Source: Methanomassiliicoccales archaeon
GTDB lineage: Archaea; Thermoplasmatota; Thermoplasmata; Methanomassiliicoccales; JACIVX01
Direction of reading: 5' to 3'
DNA length: 6,041 bases
NCBI GenBank assembly: GCA_028682925.1
Contig: JAJRAG010000139.1
Coordinates: forward strand, 1-6,041
This document shows, one piece after another, positions 1-5,718 of the stretch. Under the pieces are notes generated by a model that was not told the DNA's origin, did no database searches, and saw nothing but the letters and a program-made list of their open reading frames with translations. Position numbers and translations under genes: made by a program. Numbering within the stretch: the first letter of the stretch is position 1; each line of letters begins with the position of its first letter.

Positions 1-298
1 CCCACGGTATCGCGACCCCGGACGGCTCGACGATCACGATGTCTGGTTTGAAAGTGTTATGAAGGATCGCAAGGGTGTTCGCGAACGATCCAGCGATCTG
101 GCAGCAGATGCACCCTCCGGATATCTCTTTTGCCTTGAGGCCGTACGACTCGACGAACTTCGCATCGACGTTAATCTCACCGACATCGTTGACGATGATC
201 GCGATCCTGTGACCCCTTTGGACGAGGTCCTTCGAGACGGTGATGAGCAACGTCGTCTTCCCGCTACCAAGAAAGCCCGCTATCTGAGCGATCTTCAT
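1..298 (-). CDS. CobW/COG0523-family (G3E) GTPase, N-terminal part, cut by window edge
   Basis: I translated the minus strand from the ATG at 298-296 and it stays open for 99 codons to the window edge, so the C-terminal part is missing. Residues 8-16 form a Walker A P-loop (GFLGSGKTT). Residues 61-66 read GGCICC, the CxCC metal-binding motif of CobW/COG0523 proteins (C63, C65, C66), and residues 91-95 read EPSGV, in the place of the switch/Walker B region. Family members are G3E GTPases that deliver or insert metal ions such as zinc or cobalt, with relatives HypB and UreG handling nickel. Placement just downstream of a corrinoid protein and a zinc-type methyltransferase makes a metallochaperone or corrinoid-enzyme maturation role plausible, but that is inference. 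A GTGAT ribosome-binding element precedes the ATG by three bases. The terminator at 371-406 suggests separate transcription from the methyltransferase pair. The family call is secure; the substrate metal is unknown. Confidence 0.88.
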   Translation of the reverse strand, partial: MKIAQIAGFLGSGKTTLLITVSKDLVQRGHRIAIIVNDVGEINVDAKFVESYGLKAKEISGGCICCQIAGSFANTLAILHNTFKPDIVIVEPSGVAIPW

Positions 299-329
299 CC
301 TATCACTTCCGACGGCTAATGGTGATAGG
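299..329. repeat. 8-bp perfect inverted repeat in the leader of the CobW-type GTPase gene
   Basis: CCTATCAC at 299-306 and GTGATAGG at 322-329 are exact reverse complements separated by 15 bases, and the near arm abuts the GTPase start codon. On the minus strand the near arm contains the GTGAT Shine-Dalgarno-like element. If both arms are transcribed, an RNA hairpin would hide the ribosome-binding site. If transcription starts between the arms, the repeat is more likely a DNA operator. A weak AT-rich box at about 334-342 would place the start near 312, which favours the operator reading. The function is inferred. Confidence 0.45.
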
Positions 330-333
330 GCTC

Positions 334-342
334 ATGTTAATG
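334..342 (-). promoter_or_regulatory. Weak candidate TATA box for the CobW-type GTPase gene
   Basis: The minus strand reads CATTAACAT here, an AT-rich stretch about 40 bases upstream of the GTPase ATG and downstream of the preceding gene's terminator. Archaeal TATA boxes are centred about 26 bases before the start site, so transcription would begin near 312 with a leader of about 14 bases. The match to the archaeal consensus is poor, and position is the main support. Confidence 0.25.
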
Positions 343-370
343 TTTCGGTCATTGGCCAGAAAAATGAAAT

Positions 371-406
371 TGGAAAAAAAAGAAAGAATGATGGCGCGTT
401 GCGCCA
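371..406 (-). terminator. Hairpin plus T-tract terminator after the methyltransferase gene
   Basis: On the minus strand, six bases after the methyltransferase stop codon, TGGCGC and GCGCCA (406-401 and 397-392) can pair around a three-base loop. A T-rich run follows, including seven or more consecutive T at 380-374. T-tracts alone terminate transcription in archaea, and the added GC hairpin matches bacterial-style intrinsic termination. It would end the corrinoid protein/methyltransferase transcript before the GTPase gene. Confidence 0.75.
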
Positions 407-413
407 ATCAGTT

Positions 414-1511
414 TCAACCGCACTCGACCTGACCGTATTTCTTGGTCGTGTCGACGACTTCCTTGATGTTCTCCAGCTTGGTGATGAGAGCGGGCGGTAC
501 CTCGCAGCCGCTTGCGACGACATATCTCGAGTGAAGGCCTTTTGCGCAGAGAGCTGTCTTTACCTCCTGTAGGAGGTTCATCGTTGTCTTCTGGATCTTC
601 TCCACGCTCGCTCTGACGAACTGCTGCGGGTCGATGTTTCCGCCGACCAGGGTTCCGTCGCAGTATCCCTTACCGATGACCTCTTTCGGAGACGGCGAGC
701 CAGGTATCAACGCATAGTACGCCATGCTGTAGATGACCGGCTTCATCCCCTTGATCTGAGTGTCCAGGTGTGGTAGGTCCGCGCAGTTGTGTATACAGAA
801 CGCCATGCCGTTGTCCGCCGTCATCTTGTTCAGCCTGCCAGCGTACTTCTGCTGCCCCTCGAACTCATCATATTCCTTGTCACCGAGGCAAGAGTAGCTG
901 CCCCATAGGTAGTCCCATGCAAGTCCAGCGCAGCCTGTGGTGGCGAAACCCTTCACCATCTCGGCATCTAATTCCGTGATAGTCTCCAACGCCTTATGGA
1001 CCGCACTCCTGTTGTTGTACATGTCCATGAAGACCTTCTCAGCCCCAGCCGACTGCGTCAGCACCAGCAACGGCCCCTCGAGGAAGCCGGCGCAGACAAT
1101 CGTGTTCTTCAACTGCTCGACGAACAGTCTTGTGCCCTCGACGATGACGCCGCATCTTCCCTTTGTAACGTCAGGGACAACCAGCTTCTCGTAGTCCTCG
1201 GGTGTCTTGATGACCGGATCGGTCACGAAAGGCGTGTTCTGCTCGTCCATCCTCACCTTCGCACCGAGGTCGTGAGCGCAGACCGATAGGTCCATCAGGC
1301 CGAATGTCCAGTCGTAGTCGAAGTACTTCTGTCCCGCGACGAACCCTGCGGCGAACTTCTTCGGGTCGGATGCCCATTCCGCGTATGTCGTCGGGGTGCT
1401 CAGCAACCGTCTATTCACACCGCATGCGATTGGGTACGCCGTCAAGTGGTCGACCGGCTGGTCAGTTATCGAGGCCATGCATCTTTCGAGATGGTTCATT
1501 GCCTTGACCAT
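414..1511 (-). CDS. Corrinoid-dependent methyltransferase, UroD/MtaA/MtbA family
   Basis: This 365-residue protein has the length and layout of the uroporphyrinogen-decarboxylase-fold methyltransferases, which include the methylcobamide:coenzyme M methyltransferases MtaA and MtbA. The family's zinc ligands are visible as H241 and C243 (IHNC) and C336 (SGCEVPP), and NIDP at 292-295 is a typical family loop. In MtaA/MtbA the zinc activates the thiol of coenzyme M, which takes the methyl group from methyl-Co(III) corrinoid. Other members use different methyl donors or acceptors, so the acceptor is not settled. The gene begins with ATG directly after the TAA of the corrinoid-protein gene, with an AAGGGGG ribosome-binding site 8 bases upstream. 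M5 is an alternative start with less support. The two proteins almost certainly form one methyl-transfer pair. The sequence is Cys-rich, with about 13 cysteines, beyond the zinc ligands. It is a cytoplasmic enzyme with no signal peptide. It could instead be the substrate-side methyltransferase. Confidence 0.88.
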   Translation of the reverse strand: MVKAMNHLERCMASITDQPVDHLTAYPIACGVNRRLLSTPTTYAEWASDPKKFAAGFVAGQKYFDYDWTFGLMDLSVCAHDLGAKVRMDEQNTPFVTDPVIKTPEDYEKLVVPDVTKGRCGVIVEGTRLFVEQLKNTIVCAGFLEGPLLVLTQSAGAEKVFMDMYNNRSAVHKALETITELDAEMVKGFATTGCAGLAWDYLWGSYSCLGDKEYDEFEGQQKYAGRLNKMTADNGMAFCIHNCADLPHLDTQIKGMKPVIYSMAYYALIPGSPSPKEVIGKGYCDGTLVGGNIDPQQFVRASVEKIQKTTMNLLQEVKTALCAKGLHSRYVVASGCEVPPALITKLENIKEVVDTTKKYGQVECG

Positions 1512-2150
1512 TTAGAACGCCCCCTTCAACTTTTCCACGGCTTCCTGGGCATTCATCCCAAAGAAGTCCGAGCCGATGTCCTCCGCGAACTCCTGCGAAC
1601 ACGGCGCCCCGCCGATGATGGTCTTCACCTTCATTCTCAGTCCCGATTCGACCAGTCCATCGATGACCTGCTTCATCCCGTCCATCGTGGGCGTCATGAG
1701 TGTGCTCATCGCAACGACGCTTGCATCTTTCTCCTTCGTCTTCTGGATGAAGTTGTCAATCGGCACGTCCCTTCCTAGGTCCGTTACGCTGAATCCTCCA
1801 GCCGTGAGCATCGTTTTTACAAGGTTCTTGCCGATGTCGTGCACATCGCCTTCGATGACACCGATGGTCACCCCGATCCGCTTCTTCGCTGATTCGACCG
1901 GAAGGTGAGGCAACAGCACGTCTAGAGCGCCGTACATAGCGTCGGCCGCAAGCAACACCTGAGGCAAGAATATCTCGTGGGTGGCGTACTTGTCACCTAC
2001 GATGGTCATGCCTTTGATGAGCCCGTGGTCGATGGCGTCCAAGGCCTTGATCCCAGCATGCAACGCTGAGTTGGCGTCTTTGACGGCCAGAGCCTTATTT
2101 CCGCTCACCACAGCTTTTTCTAATCCCCCTAAAATCTCTTCTCTTGTCAC
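1512..2150 (-). CDS. Corrinoid (B12-binding) methyl-carrier protein, MtaC/MtbC/MttC-like
   Basis: This 212-residue protein matches the usual size of methyltransferase corrinoid proteins. Residues 1 to about 88 form the helical cap domain (note GDKYATHEIFLPQVLLAAD at 52-70), and residues 91-212 form the Rossmann-like cobalamin-binding domain. GDVHDIG at 101-107 is the DxHxxG signature, with H104 as the lower axial cobalt ligand. STLMT at 149-153 and GGAP at 180-183 are further corrin-pocket motifs. The protein carries a methyl group on cobalt between a donor methyltransferase and the UroD-type methyltransferase encoded next. It starts with GTG at 2150, preceded by a strong GGGGGGA ribosome-binding site four bases upstream. 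It is the first gene of a two-gene operon. The exact substrate class (methanol, methylamine, methyl sulfide or methoxy compound) cannot be read from this protein. No activating RamA-type ferredoxin is present in the window. Confidence 0.93.
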   Translation of the reverse strand: MTREEILGGLEKAVVSGNKALAVKDANSALHAGIKALDAIDHGLIKGMTIVGDKYATHEIFLPQVLLAADAMYGALDVLLPHLPVESAKKRIGVTIGVIEGDVHDIGKNLVKTMLTAGGFSVTDLGRDVPIDNFIQKTKEKDASVVAMSTLMTPTMDGMKQVIDGLVESGLRMKVKTIIGGAPCSQEFAEDIGSDFFGMNAQEAVEKLKGAF

Positions 2151-2316
2151 AGAATCCCCCCAACGCCATGAATTGGCGAGTTAGATATCGTTAAGAGAGC
2201 GTGATTCCACAACATAAATATTAGCGTGGACGATACAACCATCTATTGACGATTGTTAATAAGACTAGATGCTAGACGGACGAAATCTGACGGGTTCACC
2301 ACGCGTGTCACGAGGA
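2151..2316. other. 166-bp gap between cbiO and the corrinoid-protein gene
   Basis: No gene is supported here. It holds a candidate promoter for the corrinoid operon and an 8-bp palindrome CACGCGTG at 2300-2307 just after the cbiO stop. I see no T-tract terminator after cbiO on the minus strand, so read-through from the cobalt-transport operon into the methyl-transfer operon is possible. The composition is more AT-rich at 2190-2275 than in the flanking genes, as expected for a promoter region. Confidence 0.6.
2213..2223 (-). promoter_or_regulatory. Candidate TATA box of the corrinoid protein/methyltransferase operon
   Basis: The minus strand reads TAATATTTATG, a reasonable archaeal TATA-like box. 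A start site about 26 bases downstream would lie near 2192 and give a leader of about 40 bases with the strong GGGGGGA ribosome-binding site. A second AT-rich stretch, CTTATTAAC near 2256-2264, is an alternative. The assignment rests on composition and spacing only. Confidence 0.4.
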
Positions 2317-3477
2317 TCATTTCACTTCGACGTATCTCCTCGGAATCTTGAGACCGAACTCCCTCTCCAGTCTCTCGAACTTGGTCTCTAACAAAGGAAC
2401 AAGCTGCTGATCGATGTAGAGCAGGAAGTCCCTCCCCTCGCTCGCTCCCAGCACGGAGTTCTCGAAGGCATTGAATCGATAGTCCGTGCGAATCTCCCTC
2501 TCCTCGACATATCTCTTTGCTCTCGTACCGCAGGCCCCGACCGTCCTGCTTTCGTCCTTGTATCCCTGCGTGACCACTAGCGCTTCCTTAGGATCAGAAT
2601 CGATGCCTATCGTCGCGATCGTTCCGCTTCCGATTGTTCTAGTATCGCCATGAAAAACCTTCTGGACCAGCTCGGCGGTGGTCCTGGGGAACGGCTTCTC
2701 TTCCTTCCCCTTCATTCTTACAAGGTATTGGTTCATTTCAAAAAGCATAGGAGGAACGAGTCCGATGTCATGCACCTTGACTTCGTGCTTGAAGAGATCC
2801 TCGGGCGCACCGGAGAACTCCAGTCTTCCTTGATGCAAGACCCGTATCTCGTCCCCCCACGAGTATGCGATCTCGACGTCGTGAGTCGACATTATGACGG
2901 TCATCCCTTTCTGGTTCAGCTCATCTGCCAGCTCCATCAATTCCCTGACCATTCTCGAGTCGAGCCCAGCCGTCGGCTCGTCCATAATCAGAACCTTCGG
3001 GTTCATGGAAAGCGCGCCTGCCAGCGCCACTCTCTTCCTCTCCCCGAAGGAGAGCTGTTGGGTCGGCCTCTCCCTCATCTCCTCAAGCCCGACCAGCCGC
3101 AACGAATCCTCGACGCGCTTCTCGACTTCACCCCTTGGAAGAGAGAGGTTCATCGGTCCGAAAGCGACATCCTCCTCTACCGTCGTCGAGAATATCTGGT
3201 CGTCCGGATTCTGGAGCACCAGGGCGATCTTCTTTCGTAGCTCCGTGAGGGCTTTTGAAGTGTACGATATCGTTTTTCCATCAAAATGCACCTCACCGGA
3301 CCGGGGCCTCAATATTCCGTTGAAGTGCAGGAAGAGGGTCGATTTGCCAGATCCGTTCGATCCCAAGATCACCGTCTTCTTTCCCAAAGGTATCGTCAGT
3401 GAGACGTCGTCGAGGGCGACGCATCTGTTCGAGTACTCGAAGGTCAGATTGCGGGTTTCTATTATGGGATCTGTCAA
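2317..3477 (-). CDS. cbiO: Cobalt ECF transporter ATPase CbiO with C-terminal extension
   Basis: This is the ATP-binding subunit of a CbiMNQO-type energy-coupling-factor cobalt importer. All ABC motifs are present: Walker A GSNGSGKST at 39-47, Q-loop Q89 in LQNPDDQIF (typical of CbiO/EcfA), signature LSFGE at 142-146, Walker B with D166-E167, and H-loop H199. Classical CbiO proteins end near 270-280 residues. This one continues to 386, with an extra region (about 275-386) that I do not recognise. That region looks beta-rich at 280-315, carries GACGTRAKRY at 314-323, then ends in a charged helical stretch. The start is TTG at 3477, because no ATG or GTG gives a complete N-terminus. The GTGATC just upstream overlaps the stop codon of the membrane-subunit gene and can pair with the 16S rRNA end. 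Only four bases separate the genes, so translation is probably coupled. The protein acts on the cytoplasmic face, bound to the CbiQ part of its neighbour. Confidence 0.93.
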   Translation of the reverse strand: MTDPIIETRNLTFEYSNRCVALDDVSLTIPLGKKTVILGSNGSGKSTLFLHFNGILRPRSGEVHFDGKTISYTSKALTELRKKIALVLQNPDDQIFSTTVEEDVAFGPMNLSLPRGEVEKRVEDSLRLVGLEEMRERPTQQLSFGERKRVALAGALSMNPKVLIMDEPTAGLDSRMVRELMELADELNQKGMTVIMSTHDVEIAYSWGDEIRVLHQGRLEFSGAPEDLFKHEVKVHDIGLVPPMLFEMNQYLVRMKGKEEKPFPRTTAELVQKVFHGDTRTIGSGTIATIGIDSDPKEALVVTQGYKDESRTVGACGTRAKRYVEEREIRTDYRFNAFENSVLGASEGRDFLLYIDQQLVPLLETKFERLEREFGLKIPRRYVEVK

Positions 3478-3481
3478 ACGA

Positions 3482-5263
3482 TCACGGTCCTATCATAGCG
3501 GGGTTTGCGATCAGATAATTCAGAGCGTAGAGGGAGCTGAAGACGAACAAGGGAAGCACGACCCAGGCGGCATTCAATTTCGCTGGTTGCCTGAAGACGG
3601 GGAACTCGCCATTGAAATTGCGGCAGTAGAGAGCGGTCTGAGAACGATCCGCCACGTCCATGGAGCGGATGAACATGCCTACCGCTAGCTTGCCGGTCGT
3701 GCGGAGCTTGTTCCTTGTCCCTCGGAATCCGACACGACACTGTGCAGCGGTGTACATCGTCTCCAGCTGCTCCAGCAGAAGAAACGCGTAGCGGTAGACG
3801 AGGACCACCAGTTCGGTGAGGTATCTGGGGAAGTGGAGTTGCCGGAGGGCCTGGGCCAGATGGGGAATGGGAGTGGAAGTGGCGAAGAAGAGCATCACCA
3901 GCAGGCCCGCGGTAGCTCTCAGCAGGACCATGAGAGCGATCTCCGCTCCTTGCGGATACAGGTTCAGGATAAGACCTCCCACCTCGAAATGGATCAAAGG
4001 CGCTCCGCTCCCCTGTACTACGAATGCGATGACAACGGTACTGACCGCAAACACGATCATCGCATCGAGGATGACCAGGACGAGGACGCGCGGCAAATGA
4101 AAGCGGGTCGAGTAGAGCAGCAGTGCGAATCCTATCAACAACACCAACGCGGGGACATAGACTGAGGATGCGACCAAGGAGACCAACAGCAGCGCGAGGA
4201 CCAAAGCAAGCTTTCCCAATGGGGGCCAATTGCGTGCGGGGGATGAGAACGCGATGTCGGCGATGGGAACGTTCCCAGTTCCCTCGGTCCTTTTGGGCGG
4301 GAGTACATCTCGGCCTCCTTCGTTCCTATTCTCTTTGGATCGTCTTGTCCTTCGAAGGAAAAGGAGAAGGAGACCGATCCCAAGGGCGGCCTGAACGAAA
4401 AGAAGGAAGTAGACCTGGACCTGGGACGGAGACCAGAGAGAGTCCATCCAGGGCGTGAACCCGCCTGTGACCTGGCTTATTATTTCGCTTCCGAGGTCAT
4501 CGGTGCCGGTGAAACCCGAACTCGGGTTCAGGATCACGGCAATTCCGATCATGAATGCTATGAACGCGATCCCCAGAGCATACACAGCTCTGAAGTTGGG
4601 GGTCTTCTCTATCCTTCGCACTTTGTCTCTTATCGTCTCAGGTCTGGTCCTGGCCAGGAAATCAAAGAAGATGACGATGAGTATGCCTTCGGCGATCGCA
4701 AGAGGGATCTGCGTCACTGCGAACACCACGAAGAAGGTGTAGAAGGAGACGAAGACGCTTCCGTCGGATGGGTATGCCAGGGCTAGTTGGAATGAGGTCA
4801 CCACATAGGTGAAGAAATCTGCGACAACCGCGGCTGTGAAGACCGACATGGCCATCGATAGATTCGCCTTCTGCATCACCTTGTAGATCGCGTAAGCCAT
4901 CAGCGGCCCTGCTATGCCCATCGAGAAGACGTTGGCGCCGAGAGTCGTGAGACCTCCGTGCGCGATCAGCAGCGCCTGGAACGTCAGCACGATCAACGAC
5001 AGAACGGAGGTGACGAACGGTCCATTGAGCACGGTGGAAAGGCCCGTGCCTGTGGGATGCGACGAGGATCCAGTGACCGACGGGATCTTGAGGGCGCTGA
5101 AGATGAAGATGAACGCCCCGGACAAAGCGATCGTCAGCTTCTGAATCGGATCCTCGGCGAAGATCCTCTTTATCTTCATGGCTCCCAAGGCAAGGAATGG
5201 CAGAGAGACGAGGAACCAGAACAGGCACCAATACCAAGGCAGGAAGCCTTCCATTATGTGCAC
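3482..5263 (-). CDS. Cobalt transporter membrane protein, apparent CbiM-CbiN-CbiQ fusion
   Basis: The 593-residue polytopic protein joins three normally separate subunits of the cobalt ECF importer. Residues 1 to about 218 are CbiM: the N-terminus is MHIMEGFLP, SSSHPTGTG lies at 66-74 and AHGGLTTLGANVFSMGIAGP at 101-120. H2 and H69 match the metal-site histidines known from CbiM/NikM. Residues about 223-305 resemble CbiN: one membrane segment, an external loop with FTGTDD at 251-256 and PWMDSLWSPS at 271-280, then LLFVQAALGIG at 287-297 in a second segment. A charged, Arg-rich linker spans about 304-350. The rest is CbiQ (EcfT-like), with coupling-motif regions near AAQCR at 506-510 and RSQTALYCRNFNGEF at 540-554. 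The start is GTG at 5263 rather than the ATG three codons later, because CbiM needs its own N-terminal Met-His for metal binding. It overlaps the Fur-type gene by 10 bases and precedes cbiO by 4. Nickel instead of cobalt remains possible. Confidence 0.92.
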   Translation of the reverse strand: MHIMEGFLPWYWCLFWFLVSLPFLALGAMKIKRIFAEDPIQKLTIALSGAFIFIFSALKIPSVTGSSSHPTGTGLSTVLNGPFVTSVLSLIVLTFQALLIAHGGLTTLGANVFSMGIAGPLMAYAIYKVMQKANLSMAMSVFTAAVVADFFTYVVTSFQLALAYPSDGSVFVSFYTFFVVFAVTQIPLAIAEGILIVIFFDFLARTRPETIRDKVRRIEKTPNFRAVYALGIAFIAFMIGIAVILNPSSGFTGTDDLGSEIISQVTGGFTPWMDSLWSPSQVQVYFLLFVQAALGIGLLLLFLRRTRRSKENRNEGGRDVLPPKRTEGTGNVPIADIAFSSPARNWPPLGKLALVLALLLVSLVASSVYVPALVLLIGFALLLYSTRFHLPRVLVLVILDAMIVFAVSTVVIAFVVQGSGAPLIHFEVGGLILNLYPQGAEIALMVLLRATAGLLVMLFFATSTPIPHLAQALRQLHFPRYLTELVVLVYRYAFLLLEQLETMYTAAQCRVGFRGTRNKLRTTGKLAVGMFIRSMDVADRSQTALYCRNFNGEFPVFRQPAKLNAAWVVLPLFVFSSLYALNYLIANPAMIGP

Positions 5264-5640
5264 TTGCTTTCACACTCTTTGCACGTGCCCGTCATATGCA
5301 GGTCCCACCTCGTGACCTCCATGCCGATCCTCTTCGACAGTTCGGATGTCCTGAGGTCGAGCGGCACTCGGAAGACCCGCCTGCACTTGGCGCATTCGAA
5401 ATGGACGTTTGGAAAGGGATGTTTCGAGTATGTCTTGACGTGTCCACGCGGAATGCTTGCGACGAACCCATCGGCAACGAGCTTGTTCAGATTCCTGTAG
5501 ACGGTTCCAAGGCTTATGTTCAGAATCTTCTTTCTCGCCTTCATGTAGATCTCATCGGCGGTAAGATTGACTTCGCTGCTGTAAATAATGTCCATAATCG
5601 TTTTCAATTGTCTCGTCCAGCGGGATGCCTTAGAACTCAT
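5254..5640 (-). CDS. Fur-family metal-dependent transcriptional regulator
   Basis: Using the ATG at 5640-5638 the protein has 128 residues, close to the Fur-family norm. A winged-helix DNA-binding domain is visible with LTADEIY at 26-32 and the recognition region SLGTVYRNLNKLVADGFV at 43-60. The dimerisation/metal domain has a structural zinc motif C83-x-x-C86, plus C120-x-x-C123 with an extra C127 near the end. Histidines at 74, 80 and 115 could serve the sensing site, but the usual run of several His before the first CxxC is reduced. The frame is open 16 codons further, to an ATG at 5688. I prefer the inner start because a TATA-like box lies about 26 bases before it, indicating a leaderless mRNA. 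The gene overlaps the cobalt transporter gene, so the likely job is metal-responsive repression of cobalt (or nickel) uptake and of itself. The sensed metal is inferred from context only. Confidence 0.88.
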   Translation of the reverse strand: MSSKASRWTRQLKTIMDIIYSSEVNLTADEIYMKARKKILNISLGTVYRNLNKLVADGFVASIPRGHVKTYSKHPFPNVHFECAKCRRVFRVPLDLRTSELSKRIGMEVTRWDLHMTGTCKECESKCT

Positions 5641-5655
5641 AATAGTAACTATTAT
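5639..5655. promoter_or_regulatory. 17-bp perfect palindrome, probable Fur-family operator over the regulator's start
   Basis: The minus strand reads ATAATAGTTACTATTAT, two exact 8-bp arms around a single central base. The size, odd centre and AT-rich ATAAT/ATTAT ends resemble Fur/PerR/Zur-type boxes. It lies between the TATA-like box and the start codon and covers the predicted transcription start, so a bound repressor would block initiation. A further AATAGT half-site lies one and a half helical turns upstream (15 bp), inside the TATA region. The natural candidate ligand is the Fur-family protein encoded immediately downstream, giving autoregulation of the whole cobalt operon. Confidence 0.7.
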
Positions 5656-5660
5656 CGACA

Positions 5661-5670
5661 ATACTATTTG
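5661..5670 (-). promoter_or_regulatory. Candidate TATA box for the regulator/cobalt-transport operon
   Basis: The minus strand reads CAAATAGTAT, centred about 26 bases before the ATG at 5640. That is the spacing expected for an archaeal TATA box serving a leaderless transcript. There is no Shine-Dalgarno sequence before this ATG, which supports leaderless initiation. Confidence 0.5.
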
Positions 5671-5718
5671 ATGATTTCTCAGCGTCATATGGTATTTGAT
5701 TCAGCAGAATCCGAATCC

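Noticed and set aside
59..319. Plus-strand 86-codon frame at the left end
   Set aside because: It is antisense to the partial CobW-type GTPase, whose P-loop and CxCC motifs make the minus strand the coding one.
2243..2252. TATTGACGAT before the corrinoid operon resembling TATTGTCGAT before the regulator gene
   Set aside because: One mismatch in ten bases, opposite orientation and not part of the palindrome. This is too short to claim a shared operator, and no ATAATAGT-type palindrome occurs before the corrinoid gene.
2300..2307. CACGCGTG palindrome after the cbiO stop as a terminator
   Set aside because: It is only 8 bp with no loop and no following T-tract on the minus strand, so it is not a convincing terminator. 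An operator role has no further support.
2650..3688. Long plus-strand open frames (196 and 264 codons) opposite cbiO
   Set aside because: They lie antisense to a gene with every ABC ATPase motif, resemble no family, and have no ribosome-binding site or promoter. They are shadows of the real reading frame.
3474..4229. Minus-strand 251-codon frame overlapping the transporter gene
   Set aside because: It is an off-frame, Arg/Pro/Ser-rich translation within the CbiQ part of the fused transporter gene, with no recognisable domain.
5641..5688. Upstream ATG at 5688 as the start of the Fur-type regulator
   Set aside because: It would add 16 residues not typical of the family, has no ribosome-binding site, and would place the TATA-like box and operator palindrome inside the coding region.
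5698..5711. Short hairpin GATTC-AGCA-GAATC after the small Cys-containing gene
   Set aside because: A 5-bp AT-leaning stem without a following T-run on the minus strand is expected by chance and too weak to call a terminator.
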